Made by a program: the position numbers and the translations under genes. Of a stretch of DNA of 64,000 nt, positions 1 to 8,989 are shown in pieces. The first letter of the stretch is position 1; the number at the start of each line of letters is the position of its first letter. The stretch comes from Actinotalea sp. Marseille-Q4924. GTDB taxonomy: Bacteria; Actinomycetota; Actinomycetes; Actinomycetales; Cellulomonadaceae. Location of the stretch: contig NZ_CAKAKB010000004.1 of the NCBI RefSeq assembly GCF_916618755.1, positions 248,001-312,000 on the forward strand, read 5' to 3'. Under the pieces are notes generated by a model that had not been told where the DNA came from, made no database searches, and saw only the letters and a list, made by a program, of their open reading frames with translations.

Positions 1-1960
1 CATCAGTGCCCGTGCCATCACCGTCACGGCGGACGCCAAGACCAAGACGTACGGCGACGCCGACCCAGCGCTCACCTACGAGGTGACCAACCTCGTGGAC
101 GGCGACCAGCTGACCGGCGCGCTCGCCCGGTCGGCCGGCGAGAACGTCGGCGGGTACGACATCGGCCGCGGGACGGTGGCCGCGAGTGACAACTACGTCG
201 TCACCTACGTGCCGAACCAGCTGGTGATCACGCAGCGGTCGCTCACCGTGACCGCCGACGCGAAGTCGAAGACCTACGGCGACGCCGACCCGGCGCTGAC
301 CTACGCCATCACCGTTGGCTCGCTGGCCTACGCCGACGCCTTGGCTGGGGCTCTTCTCCGGACGGACGGTGAGGACGTCGGCGTGTACGACATCCAGCTG
401 GGTTCCCTCTCGGCCGGTCCGAACTACGACCTCACCTTCGTCGACACCGACCTGACCATCACCCCGCGGGCCATCCAGGTCACCGCCGCCGACGCGACGA
501 AGACCTACGGTGACGACGACCCTGGTCTGGCCTACACGGTGACCTCCGGTGAGCTGGTCCGGGACGGCGACGGGTTCACCGGTTCGCTGACCCGGGATGC
601 CGGGAGCAACGTCGGCGCCTACGCCATCACCGGGGGCACTCTCTCTGCGGGCGGGAACTACGACCTGACCGTGGTGCCGGGCACGTTGACGGTCACCCCG
701 CGTGCCATCACGGTGACTGCGGATGACAAGGGCAAGACGTACGGCGACGGGGACCCGGAGCTGACGGCGTCGGTGTCCGACGGCACCCTGGTCGCCGGTG
801 ACGTCCTGTCCGGAAGCCTGACGCGGGACGCGGGCGAGGACATCGGCTCGTACGCCATCACCCAGGGCACCCTGACCGCGGGCAGCAACTACACGGTGAC
901 CTTCGAGAACGGCACGCTGGAGGTGGCCGCCCGCTCGGTGACGGTGACGGCGCTCGCGAAGTCCAAGACCTACGGCGACGCGGACCCCGCGCTGACCTAC
1001 ACCATCACCGAGGGCTCCCTCGCCTCCGGTGACAGCTTCACCGGGTCCATGGCCCGCGCGGCCGGTGAGGATGCGGGTGGGTACGGCATCACCCAGGGCA
1101 GCCTGAGCCTGAGTGGGAACTACGCGCTGAGCTTCGTCGGTTCCACCCTGACGATCAACCAGCGGGCGATCTCGGTCACCGCCGGTGCGCAGAGCAAGGT
1201 GTACGGGGAGGACGACCCGGAGCTGAGCTACACCGTCACGACCGGTTCCCTGGTCGCCGGTGATGGCTTCACCGGTTCGCTCACCCGGGAAGAGGGCAAC
1301 ACCGTCGGCACCTACGCCATCGGCCAGGGCACCCTCACCGCCGGCGGGAACTACGCCCTCACGTACGCCGGGGCTGACCTGACCATCACCCCCAAGCCCA
1401 TCACCGTCACCGCCGACCCGAAGACGAAGACCTTCGGTGTGACGGACCCGGTGCTGACCTACAGCATCACGGACGGTGGCCTGCTCCCGGGAGACGCGAT
1501 GACCGGCAGCCTGACCCGTGCTGGAGGTGAGGCCGTCGGCACCTACGCCATCCTGCAGGGCTCGGTGACGGCAGGCACGAACTACGCCATCACCTACACC
1601 GGCAGCTCGCTCACCATCACCAGCTGGACCTACGTCGGGTTCAAGAGCCCGGTCAGCAGCACCAAGGTCAACCAGATCAAGGGTGGGAGCACGGTGCCGC
1701 TGAAGTTCAACGTGTTCGCCGGGAGCGTCGAGCAGACCGGAGCCGGCGCGGTCACCGGTACGGTCACCGTGGCCACGCCGTGCGGCTCGACCAGCGGCAG
1801 CCCTGCGGTCAGCACCTCGACGGCCGGCCTGCGGTACGACCTGGCCGGTGGGCAGTGGGTCTTCAACTGGAAGTCCCCGACTGCGCTGGGCTGCTACACC
1901 GTGGGCGTCACGCTCGCGGACGGCTCCCGCATCACAGCGGACTTCCACGTCACCAAGTAA
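1..1960 (+). CDS. MBG-repeat surface protein with C-terminal PxKF domain (5' truncated)
   Basis: The reading frame is open from base 2, so the true start and any signal peptide lie left of the window. What remains is seven tandem units of about 77 residues, starting near bases 2, 241, 472, 706, 934, 1168 and 1399. Each unit contains a KTYGDxDP-type motif, a GSLTRxxGE segment and a YAIxxGxL...NYxLT end. This is the pattern of MBG/YDG-type beta-sandwich repeats found in large secreted or wall-associated adhesin-like proteins. The last 110 residues (from about base 1624) differ: FKSPV, VPLKFNVF and two cysteines resemble the PxKF domain seen at the C-terminus of actinobacterial extracellular proteins. 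No LPXTG sorting signal follows. A strong hairpin lies just after the stop. Function beyond surface display or adhesion is not evident. Confidence 0.85.
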   Translation, partial: ISARAITVTADAKTKTYGDADPALTYEVTNLVDGDQLTGALARSAGENVGGYDIGRGTVAASDNYVVTYVPNQLVITQRSLTVTADAKSKTYGDADPALTYAITVGSLAYADALAGALLRTDGEDVGVYDIQLGSLSAGPNYDLTFVDTDLTITPRAIQVTAADATKTYGDDDPGLAYTVTSGELVRDGDGFTGSLTRDAGSNVGAYAITGGTLSAGGNYDLTVVPGTLTVTPRAITVTADDKGKTYGDGDPELTASVSDGTLVAGDVLSGSLTRDAGEDIGSYAITQGTLTAGSNYTVTFENGTLEVAARSVTVTALAKSKTYGDADPALTYTITEGSLASGDSFTGSMARAAGEDAGGYGITQGSLSLSGNYALSFVGSTLTINQRAISVTAGAQSKVYGEDDPELSYTVTTGSLVAGDGFTGSLTREEGNTVGTYAIGQGTLTAGGNYALTYAGADLTITPKPITVTADPKTKTFGVTDPVLTYSITDGGLLPGDAMTGSLTRAGGEAVGTYAILQGSVTAGTNYAITYTGSSLTITSWTYVGFKSPVSSTKVNQIKGGSTVPLKFNVFAGSVEQTGAGAVTGTVTVATPCGSTSGSPAVSTSTAGLRYDLAGGQWVFNWKSPTALGCYTVGVTLADGSRITADFHVTK

Positions 1961-2544
1961 CCGACGAGACGTCCGAGGCCCCGTCCGGCATCTGCCGGGC
2001 GGGGCCTCGTGGCGTGCCCTGCCGCGTCCCGTCGACGTCGAGGAACACCGTCCCCGCGAGGCTGCCGTTCCCGGACCCGGGTGACGAGGCGGGTGGCGCC
2101 GTCGTCGGCGTCGTCGAGCTGCCACGACCACGAGGTGTCACCGGGCGTGCCCCAGACCATCCAGCGCGGTGCGTCGAGGGAGTGCACCGTAATGCCGTGT
2201 CTGCCGTCGGGGCTCATCGGGAGGAGGTCGCCGGGAGCGATCGCCTGCAGCTCGGGGACGATCGTGCGGGCGCTCGGCCGGCCGAGGTTGTCCAGCAGGT
2301 CGTAGCTGTACCAGCCGCCGCGGTTCACCCCGACCTGGACGAGCCAGGGGAAGACGGCGGCGGGCGGTGCGGCGATCGTGATGGCGCGGGTCGCGTCGAA
2401 GGTGGGGCGGGGGACCAGGTCGTCGCCGGGCATCGCTCGCGCGACCTCCGTAGGGGTGGCGCCCCAGGTGAGCTGCCACGGGCGCCCGACGACGACGTAG
2501 CCGAGCGCGGCGAGGGCTGAGAGGGCGACGAGCCGTCGGGCCAT
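1894..2544 (-). CDS. SRPBCC-family protein, probably 3'-damaged
   Basis: ATG at 2544 is preceded by GGAG at good spacing. The N-terminus has a short hydrophobic stretch. It is followed by the ligand-binding START/SRPBCC pattern: ITIAAPPAAVFPWLVQVG, GGWYSYDLLDN, then PGDTSWSWQLDD and TRLVTRVRER. Up to about residue 165 it looks like a normal member of this family of small hydrophobic-ligand-binding proteins. After TRLVTRVRER the translation becomes arginine-rich and unfamily-like, crosses the hairpin at 1975-2008 and enters the antisense of the MBG gene. The usual C-terminal helix is therefore missing, through a frameshift or replacement. A functional, shortened protein cannot be excluded. Confidence 0.55.
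   Translation of the reverse strand: MARRLVALSALAALGYVVVGRPWQLTWGATPTEVARAMPGDDLVPRPTFDATRAITIAAPPAAVFPWLVQVGVNRGGWYSYDLLDNLGRPSARTIVPELQAIAPGDLLPMSPDGRHGITVHSLDAPRWMVWGTPGDTSWSWQLDDADDGATRLVTRVRERQPRGDGVPRRRRDAAGHATRPRPADAGRGLGRLVGYLVTWKSAVMREPSASVTPTV
1975..2008 (+). terminator. Rho-independent-like hairpin after the MBG protein
   Basis: A perfect 9-bp inverted repeat (GAGGCCCCG ... CGGGGCCTC) with further GC pairing inside begins 15 bp after the MBG-protein stop. There is no T-tract, as is common in high-GC actinobacteria. It lies inside the 3' end of the opposing SRPBCC frame. Confidence 0.7.
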
Positions 2545-2774
2545 GGCGTCTCCACGGGATGGCGGTGGCTTCGGAGGGCGAGCCAGGACAGCGGGTGGGG
2601 TTCGCCCGCGCCCGCCGTCTTGGTCGGTCCCTCCGAGCGTGGCAGGGGGTGTCCGGCGTGCGAGGGCACTTGGTCCCGGCGGTGCAGGCACGGGCGTCCG
2701 GCGGTGCGATGCTCGGAGGCGAGCGCCGTCGTCGTCCGACGCCTTGCGACCCCATCCCAGCAAGAGGAGACGCG

Positions 2775-3977
2775 ATGACCACCACGCTCGTGCGCGACGT
2801 CCGCCCGTGGGGTGGTGACCTCACCGACCTGCTGGTGGTCGACGGCGTCATCGCGGAGCCCTCGGACGGTGGGGCCGCCGCGGACGTCGTCGTCGACGGG
2901 GCGGGTCGCCTCGCGCTTCCGGGGTTCACGGACGCGCACGTGCACCTGGACTCGAGCCGCATCGGCCTGCCGTTCCGCCCCCACTCCAGCGAGGGGCGGG
3001 GTCTGTGGGACCTCATCGAGAACGACCGTCGGCACTGGCGCACGGCGGAGGCGTCCGTCACCGAGCGCGCGACGACGACGCTCGGCCGCGCCATCGCGCA
3101 CGGCATGACGCGGGCGCGCAGCTACGCGCAGGTCGACGCCGACTGCCGCTTGGAACGGCTCGAGGGCGTGCTGGCCGCGCGGGAGCACCACCGCGACCGT
3201 GCGGAGCTGCAGGTCGTGGCGTTCCCGCAGGCGGGCATCCTGCTCGAGCCCGGCGTGCCGGACCTGCTCGACGCGGCGCTGCGGGCGGGCGCCGACGTCG
3301 TCGGGGGGCTGGACCCGTGCGGGCTCGACCGCGACCCGGTGCGCCACCTCGACGTGGTGTTCGACCTCGCGGAGCGGCACGACGCGCCGATCGACATCCA
3401 CCTGCACGAGCCGGGGGAGCTGGGCCGGTTCTCCCTGGACCTCGTGCTGGAGCGGGTCGAGGCGCACGGGCTGCGGGGACGCGCCACGATCGCGCACGCC
3501 TTCGTGCTCGCGGACCTGCCGGCCGACGTGGTGCTGGCCACCGCCGCGCGGCTGGCGGAGTGGGACGTCGCCGTGACGACCATCGCGCCCGGTGGGCGCG
3601 CGGCGCTGCCGGTGGACGTCCTGCTCGAGCACGGCGTCCGGGTGGGGCTCGGCCAGGACGGGCAGCGGGACTACTGGTCGCCGTACGGGACCACGGACAT
3701 GCTCGACCGCGCCTACCAGCTCGCCTTCACGCGAGGTCTGCGCCAGGACGCCCTCATTGAGCGGTGCGTCGAGGTGGCGACCGTGGGCGGCGCCGTCGTC
3801 ATCGACCCGGACGCCGCGTGGCGGCACGCCGGGGGACGTGGCCTCGGCAGCGGGTGCCCGGGGGACCTCGTCCTGGTGCCGGGGGAGACCGTGACGTCAG
3901 CCGTCATGGACCGCCCGGCGGGGCGGACGGTGCTGCGGGCCGGGCGCGTGGTCGCCGAGGACGGCGCGCTGGTCTGA
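2775..3977 (+). CDS. Cytosine-deaminase-like amidohydrolase
   Basis: This 400-residue metal-dependent amidohydrolase starts at ATG 2775 behind AGAGGAG. Visible family landmarks are the N-terminal composite beta region, LPGFTDAHVHLD (first HxH metal motif), DIHLHEPGE, ATIAHAF and GLGQDG, whose Asp is the expected catalytic metal ligand, then a C-terminal GCPGDLVLV strand. The arrangement matches the CodA-type cytosine deaminase and related cytosolic deaminases, which hydrolyse an exocyclic amine on a pyrimidine or similar ring. The exact substrate is not readable from sequence. A guanine-deaminase-like gene follows 113 bp downstream on the same strand, so the pair probably works in nucleobase salvage or nitrogen acquisition. 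Confidence 0.8.
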   Translation: MTTTLVRDVRPWGGDLTDLLVVDGVIAEPSDGGAAADVVVDGAGRLALPGFTDAHVHLDSSRIGLPFRPHSSEGRGLWDLIENDRRHWRTAEASVTERATTTLGRAIAHGMTRARSYAQVDADCRLERLEGVLAAREHHRDRAELQVVAFPQAGILLEPGVPDLLDAALRAGADVVGGLDPCGLDRDPVRHLDVVFDLAERHDAPIDIHLHEPGELGRFSLDLVLERVEAHGLRGRATIAHAFVLADLPADVVLATAARLAEWDVAVTTIAPGGRAALPVDVLLEHGVRVGLGQDGQRDYWSPYGTTDMLDRAYQLAFTRGLRQDALIERCVEVATVGGAVVIDPDAAWRHAGGRGLGSGCPGDLVLVPGETVTSAVMDRPAGRTVLRAGRVVAEDGALV

Positions 3978-4090
3978 CGGCCGACGGCGCCCTGGCCCGC
4001 TCGGTGCGCGTGGGCCTGGATCCCCGTGACGGTTCCCGCTCGTCCGGTGACACATCCCGGAATGATCGGTGGTGGAGGCGGGTGGGCGAC

Positions 4091-4585
4091 ATGACCTTCA
4101 CCACGGCGAACCGCGACGCCGACGACGAGCGCTGGCTCAGGGAGGCGGTCCGGCTGGCGACCGAGAACGTCGTCGCGGGCGGGGGGCCGTTCGGTGCTCT
4201 GGTCGTGCGGGACGGGGTCGTCCTCGGCCGGGGCCAGAACCGGGTCACGCGGGACAAGGACCCCACCGCGCACGCGGAGATCCAGGCGATCCGTGCCGCC
4301 TGCCGGGCGATCGACGACTTCTCCCTCGCCGGGGCCACGGTCTACAGCTCGTGCGAGCCGTGCCCGCTGTGCCTGACCGCGTGCCTGTGGTCGCGCGCGG
4401 CCCGCGTCATGTACGCGGCCGATCGCGACGACGCCGCACGTGCCGGCTTCGACGACCGCGCGTTCTACGACCTCCTCGCCCGCGACCGCAGCACCTGGCC
4501 CATGCCGGTCACGGAGCGCCGCGTCGACGGGTGCGAGGCACCGATGAACGCGTGGCTCGCGCTCGCGGACCGGGCCACGTACTGA
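4091..4585 (+). CDS. guaD: Guanine deaminase-like zinc nucleoside deaminase
   Basis: This is a 164-residue cytidine/deoxycytidylate-deaminase-fold protein. The zinc and catalytic motifs are intact: TAHAEIQAI (H and proton-shuttle E) and SCEPCPLCL (PCxxC ligands). The C-terminal part AADRDDAARAGFDDRAFYD, followed by EAPMNAW, closely follows the Bacillus GuaD layout, in which a swapped C-terminal segment closes the active site. Guanine deaminase converts guanine to xanthine plus ammonia in purine catabolism. The start is ATG 4091; the ribosome site is weak but purine-rich. It probably forms a base-deamination pair with the upstream amidohydrolase. A closely related specificity such as cytosine cannot be excluded. 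Confidence 0.85.
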   Translation: MTFTTANRDADDERWLREAVRLATENVVAGGGPFGALVVRDGVVLGRGQNRVTRDKDPTAHAEIQAIRAACRAIDDFSLAGATVYSSCEPCPLCLTACLWSRAARVMYAADRDDAARAGFDDRAFYDLLARDRSTWPMPVTERRVDGCEAPMNAWLALADRATY

Positions 4586-4712
4586 GTCGGCGCGCCGTGG
4601 CGTCGGAGGCCGTGGTCCGACCGGGTGACGCCCGGGCAGGAGGTCCCTTGTCGGCGGGTGCGGTCAGGCTGACGCTGGCAAGGACCGGTCCGTCATCCAG
4701 TGGGGGTGGGTG

Positions 4713-5534
4713 ATGAGCACGACCTCTGTTCCCGGGAGCGGCTCAGCGACGGCTGCACCGGCGGCCACGACCGCAGGCGCCGCGGAGGCGCCACGGTCCG
4801 ACTCGCTGGTCGTCTCCATGATGTCGATCGCGGTCATCGTGGCGACCGCCGTCGTCCTCAAGCTGCTCGAGGTCCCGAGCGAGGTGACGGCCCCCGCCTC
4901 GACGGCGTCCGGCGCACTGGTGCCGATGGTGGCGGTGCGACGGCGGGACCGGCGCAAGACGAAGGTCCAGCACGTGCAGGAGCTGCTGTCCGGCACCTTC
5001 GGCCGCCCGCCCGTGTACGGGCTCATCGTCGCCGCGGGCCTGCTCGCGCTCACCGAGTGGGCCACGTACGTCGTGGCCGCCGCCGGATCCATCGGGCTGT
5101 CCGTGGCTGGCGAGGAGTCCGGGGTGCTCACGGCGGCCGAGTCCGAGATGCTCCTCGGCTCGACGACGGCCGACGGCGTGACGACCGCGCTGAGCCTGCT
5201 CGTCACGATGGTCGCCGCCGTGCCCATCGGCGTGTACGTCGCCCACCGTGTGCTGCGGCACGGGTTCGTCGTCGCGATCGCTTCGGTGGTGGTGTCGCAG
5301 GTGATCACGTTCGTCCTGATGGGGTGGCTCTCGGGCTTCGTGGGCTTCCAGCCCTGGCCGTGGATCGTGTGGATCCTCCTGGTCTCCGGGGCGATGGGTC
5401 TCGGCGTGGCCCGCGGTCGCGCCACGCGTTCGCTGTTCGTCGTGACCCGGGTGTTCCGTCGGCTCGGTGAGACGGACCGCCGGGTGGTGCTCTCGTTGAT
5501 CGACGAGGAGCAGGTGGCCGAGCGGCTGGCGTGA
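4713..5534 (+). CDS. Hypothetical multi-pass membrane protein
   Basis: This is a protein of about 273 residues with no family I recognise. ATG 4713 (immediately preceded by an in-frame GTG) follows a GGGGGTGGG stretch. About five hydrophobic segments are visible: near residues 30-50, 100-125, 155-180, 185-210 and 215-235. A short Arg/Lys-rich cytosolic loop (RRRDRRKTKVQHVQELL) follows the first segment. The C-terminal tail is cytosolic and charged (RRLGETDRRVVLSLIDEEQVAERLA). It ends 125 bp before the tRNA gene, so it is the last chromosomal gene left of the island. No transporter or enzyme signature is seen. Confidence 0.7.
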   Translation: MSTTSVPGSGSATAAPAATTAGAAEAPRSDSLVVSMMSIAVIVATAVVLKLLEVPSEVTAPASTASGALVPMVAVRRRDRRKTKVQHVQELLSGTFGRPPVYGLIVAAGLLALTEWATYVVAAAGSIGLSVAGEESGVLTAAESEMLLGSTTADGVTTALSLLVTMVAAVPIGVYVAHRVLRHGFVVAIASVVVSQVITFVLMGWLSGFVGFQPWPWIVWILLVSGAMGLGVARGRATRSLFVVTRVFRRLGETDRRVVLSLIDEEQVAERLA

Positions 5535-5659
5535 GTCTTTGGCCGCTGGTGTCGCTGCCTCGGCGCCTGCTCGATGGCGGTGAGCAGGTAGGCTCATCGC
5601 GTCTCTCGCGCCGCTTGCCGCGGACGACGAGAGATGAGCGCGGGGTCCGCCGGCCCCAC

Positions 5660-5732
5660 GCGCCTGTAGCTCAGGGGATAGAGCACCGCTCTCCTAAAGC
5701 GGGTGTCGGCAGTTCGAATCTGCCCAGGCGCA
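5660..5732 (+). tRNA. tRNA-Arg (anticodon CCT)
   Basis: A full 73-nt cloverleaf is visible. The acceptor stem is GCGCCTG/CAGGCGC with discriminator A, the D stem GCTC/GAGC, the anticodon stem CCGCT/AGCGG around loop CTCCTAA (anticodon CCT), and the T stem GGCAG/CTGCC with loop TTCGAAT. The 3' CCA is not encoded. Its 3' half from the anticodon loop onward is repeated in degenerate form at three downstream places, which marks it as the integration target of the island. Confidence 0.97.
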
Positions 5733-5827
5733 CAAGGGTGTTTGTGCAGGTCAGAGGCGGTTCAGATGACCTAGGCGCAGGGGCCGCCTGGGGCCGTTTC
5801 GGGGCCGTGGTCAGCGCGTGGTCAGCG
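5691..5827 (+). repeat. attL-like site: tRNA core plus tandem GTGGTCAGCG arm
   Basis: The core is the tRNA 3' part from CTCCTAA (5691) through CACAAGGG (5738). At 5807-5827 two overlapping-register copies of GTGGTCAGCG occur with 11-bp periodicity, the same tandem motif that precedes each of the three downstream core copies. Paired direct repeats flanking a tRNA core are typical arm-type binding sites of tyrosine integrases. The rest of 5733-6063 has no gene. Confidence 0.7.
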
Positions 5828-6063
5828 ACTTGTCTCAGAAAGTGGACGGCTGTCAAGGGCATCGCGGATGGCCGCGGACTCAGCGAGCGTCGCTTGGGGT
5901 AGCACAGGCGTGGTCCCCGGTCTGGGCTCATGGTGGAGCGGTCGGCTGAGATCGTGGTCGACCTTCGGGGGTGACGGGCGTAGGGGTGCGCCCCTGCTCA
6001 GGCGAGCACGCTGGTCCGGAGTGCGCCGGGCAAGCCCAGCCAAGTCTTGGATAGTGTCAGTCC

Positions 6064-7803
6064 GTGACCTCGTCGAGCAAAGGCGCCGCGGCTTCACGCG
6101 CTGCCCGCCCCACCAAGCAGGAGATGTACGACCTCGTTGCGGAGCTCGCGACTCTAGATGAGGCGGGAGGTTTGGCCAAGGAGCGCTCAGTGCTCCTGTT
6201 GTGGTTTCTTCGGAACGTCGTCGGTGTAGACGACCTCGACGCCTATGAGTACATCTGCGATGGCGACGACGACTACGGCGTCGACGGCCTCTTCCTGGAA
6301 GCTGCGGCGGGCGATGGGCCTGAGACGCTCGTCGTATATCAGAGCAAGTACACCGAGGGCCCAACGAATGCGGGCCCAAATTCACTACATGGACTGATTT
6401 CCGCCGCATCCCACTTTTCCACAGTGGAGAACCTGGAATCGCTGCTTGCGGGCCGAATTGAGCCAAGGCTTCGGCGCCTCGTGGCCGAGTTCGACCTAAT
6501 CCGAAAACTTCGCGCGGGTGCGATCCGCGACGGCAAACTGCGGATCCGGATTGCGCTTGTCACTACAGGAGTACTCAACGCTCAGGCGAAGCGGCTTGTG
6601 GGGTCAACGAACGGGGATCGATGGAGCGGCTACCTTACGGTCTACGACCTCGGCCGCCTAGGCCCGCTTGCGCAGGCAGTGGCAACGCCCACCATTACGA
6701 CTTCCGACATCGTAGCTCCGTGCAAATCTAGTGAAAGAGTAGTCATCGGAGAGTCGCCAAACAGGGTTGTCATCGCTGCAGTGCGAGCTACAGATATCGT
6801 CAAGTGGGACGGAATCGAGACACGCGCGCTGTTCGAACTGAATGTTCGGCGGGAAGTCCGTCGAAATCGCGTGCGTGACCAACTCGATCGCGCAATCCGC
6901 CGACCGCACGAGCACAAGGACTTCTTGGCGTACCATAACGGGATGACGGTTGTGTGCGAATCGCTTGACCTGAAGAGGGGTTCGCTGGTCGCTAGGAAGC
7001 CGTCCGTTGTGAACGGGGCACAATCGACCATAGCCTTCGATCGCGCTGCGGCGGATGGCGAGCTGACGGAAGAGCTCCGAGTTTTCGTGAAGTTTGTGGA
7101 GGTCGCCCGTCGTCCGCAGTTGCAAAAGGAGATCTCCTGGCGCAGCAATACGCAGACAGCCGTTAACGCGCGTAACCTGGTCGCACTGGGGGGGCCGCAG
7201 CAACGCCTAGTCACGGAGTTCGGGGAGAGCTTCCCCGACATTACCTACGAGACTCGGCCCGACGCGACCCTGAGTCAATCGTCAGGATATGTAATCAAGA
7301 ACGATGACGCGGCGCAGTTGCTTTGTGCCGTGTTCAATGCGATGCCGTGGCTGGCGGTGAAGCGCCTTGCTCTCTTCGAGTCGGAGAACCACGCGATGAT
7401 CTTTAACGAGAGGATTACCGCGGCTCACGTGGTGCTAGCCGATCAGATAAAGAGGGCGGTCGAAGCGGGCAAGGACCGTGTGCCGGCGGTCTATCGCAAG
7501 AGTTGGCAGTTGAGCCGGATGGTCATGGTGTACTTGGTCGGTGAGGTCCTTCGGTCGGATGAGCGCCTGAGAGCGCTCCTCGAGTCGCCAGGCGCGCACG
7601 TCTCCGATGTGGGAGAGTTGGAAGATCGACTTAAGTTGCCAGTCCGTATCGCCGCGGCCACGCTTAAGCAGCGAAGTGACCAGAAGGAACGCGCGTCGGC
7701 TCCCGATGAGTTCAATGTGGAATTTAAGCGCCAGGATGTGCTACTTGATCTTCGCGACAAGGCTCGGGATAACTTCAGTCTTGCTGCCACGCTCGACGAC
7801 TAG
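6064..7803 (+). CDS. AIPR-family abortive-infection protein with nuclease-like N-terminus
   Basis: This 579-residue protein starts at GTG 6064. The central and C-terminal parts carry the AIPR landmarks HNGMTVV (291-297), PSVVNGAQS (about 313-321) and WRSNTQTAVNARNL. That domain was first noted in abortive-infection phage-resistance proteins. The N-terminus contains GVDG (Asp74) and VYQSKY (Gln93-x-Lys95), compatible with a PD-(D/E)xK/QxK restriction-like nuclease site that would supply toxicity or DNA cleavage. It is the first island gene after the tRNA and faces a convergent nuclease-like/methyltransferase pair, as expected in a defence island. Base composition and codon use are visibly less GC-rich than in flanking chromosomal genes, supporting transfer. 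The phage-defence role is inferred from family and context. Confidence 0.8.
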   Translation: MTSSSKGAAASRAARPTKQEMYDLVAELATLDEAGGLAKERSVLLLWFLRNVVGVDDLDAYEYICDGDDDYGVDGLFLEAAAGDGPETLVVYQSKYTEGPTNAGPNSLHGLISAASHFSTVENLESLLAGRIEPRLRRLVAEFDLIRKLRAGAIRDGKLRIRIALVTTGVLNAQAKRLVGSTNGDRWSGYLTVYDLGRLGPLAQAVATPTITTSDIVAPCKSSERVVIGESPNRVVIAAVRATDIVKWDGIETRALFELNVRREVRRNRVRDQLDRAIRRPHEHKDFLAYHNGMTVVCESLDLKRGSLVARKPSVVNGAQSTIAFDRAAADGELTEELRVFVKFVEVARRPQLQKEISWRSNTQTAVNARNLVALGGPQQRLVTEFGESFPDITYETRPDATLSQSSGYVIKNDDAAQLLCAVFNAMPWLAVKRLALFESENHAMIFNERITAAHVVLADQIKRAVEAGKDRVPAVYRKSWQLSRMVMVYLVGEVLRSDERLRALLESPGAHVSDVGELEDRLKLPVRIAAATLKQRSDQKERASAPDEFNVEFKRQDVLLDLRDKARDNFSLAATLDD

Positions 7804-7942
7804 ACGCATTCCGCCAAGTGGGCGGTCCTTGCTCCGCGACACCGAGTCGATGGGTGTCCTCGGCGTCGACGCAGATGCGCGGGTCGCATCGCGATTCGGG
7901 CGGGATGCCTGGTAGTGAGCCCACGGCCGCCAGGCCTTGTGC

Positions 7943-8989
7943 CTACTGCGCTTCCTTCAGTCGGCGCCGTGCCTGGGTGTGGAAGTTGACGGGTGTCGCA
8001 TCGAGTATGCGGGTGACCATCAGAGCTAAGAACCTCGATGGAGCGAGGTGCTGGGGGACCTGGTCATGCCTAAGGGTGACGGAGGGTAGCTGAGTGATCG
8101 CGACCTCGGCGGCAAGGCTCGCCTCAACGGCTGAATCGGACACTGGATCGCCGTCCGCCTCTTCGCTCGGGGCAGGCGCCAAACCAGCGGCCACAGCGGC
8201 GTCGTCGGCCGGGTCCAGGGCATCGTCACCGCCCTCCGCGATCGCGAGGGTGTCTGGGTACTCAATCATGACCAGGCATGTGGCGTGGTAAGCGTCGTCT
8301 TCACGCCCGAGCTTGCCCAGCAAGTCGATCAACCACGCGGCCGTGTCCGGTTCCTTCTCCAGGATGTCTGAGCGCAGGCCGAATACGAAGCCGAGCGCCG
8401 CCAGGGGGTGTCGTAGGCGAAGGTTCTTGGCATCGCCGTAGGACTCCTCGATGCGGTTCGGTGCGTTCTTGCCGTAGGAGGAATCCATGCGTTTTGTGGA
8501 GATGAGCAACTCGGGGCCCGAGTGCCAGTCCGTCATGATGACGTCGACCTGCTTCAGATAGTTCTTGCCAAGGATGCTGGCGCTCGCAGAGGTGACGCCA
8601 GGGATTGCGGAGCGGTGGGCCAGGCGCTGGGCTAGGGTGTCGCGGTCTTTCCGGGGTAACGACTTGAGCAACTTCGAGATCGGCATCGGGAGAATGCGAG
8701 GTTGAGTGGGGCGTGGCCACGCCGCGTCCGGGTCGAAGCCTGCCCGCCGAAGCTCGTAAGAGAGCCACACGTCAAGGGCGAGCGCCGGCACACCCGTGCG
8801 CGAGGTCGCGCCCAGATAAAGAGGGACCCCGAGCAGGCGGGTAAGGGTGGCGTAGTCGGGCACATAGGACGGGGCCCCATCCGCCCCGGCGATCCACGGG
8901 CTGGTGTGTACGCCATCCGGTGCCGCTTCGGCGACGATCCGGTCAAACAGCGCCCATGCATTTGTCTTCGCGCTCGGGTCAGTGGCCAC
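7943..8989 (-). CDS. Putative restriction endonuclease paired with methyltransferase
   Basis: This 348-residue protein starts at ATG 8989, inside the last codons of the upstream methyltransferase gene (11-bp overlap), so the two are translationally coupled. I do not recognise a named family. A PD-(D/E)xK-like arrangement is visible: Asp149 in QVDVIM, Glu160 in PELLIS and Lys166 in STKRMD, with an Arg/Glu-rich helix after it. Together with a dedicated N6-adenine methyltransferase this suggests the cleaving partner of a type II-like restriction-modification pair. The acidic low-complexity stretch near residues 260-295 looks like a linker. Functional assignment is by context; it could instead be a methyltransferase accessory protein. 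Confidence 0.6.
   Translation of the reverse strand: MATDPSAKTNAWALFDRIVAEAAPDGVHTSPWIAGADGAPSYVPDYATLTRLLGVPLYLGATSRTGVPALALDVWLSYELRRAGFDPDAAWPRPTQPRILPMPISKLLKSLPRKDRDTLAQRLAHRSAIPGVTSASASILGKNYLKQVDVIMTDWHSGPELLISTKRMDSSYGKNAPNRIEESYGDAKNLRLRHPLAALGFVFGLRSDILEKEPDTAAWLIDLLGKLGREDDAYHATCLVMIEYPDTLAIAEGGDDALDPADDAAVAAGLAPAPSEEADGDPVSDSAVEASLAAEVAITQLPSVTLRHDQVPQHLAPSRFLALMVTRILDATPVNFHTQARRRLKEAQ

Noticed and set aside
2-1623. CRISPR or DNA satellite array
   Set aside because: The repeats are 231-239 bp, in frame, imperfect and coding (MBG domains); no spacers.
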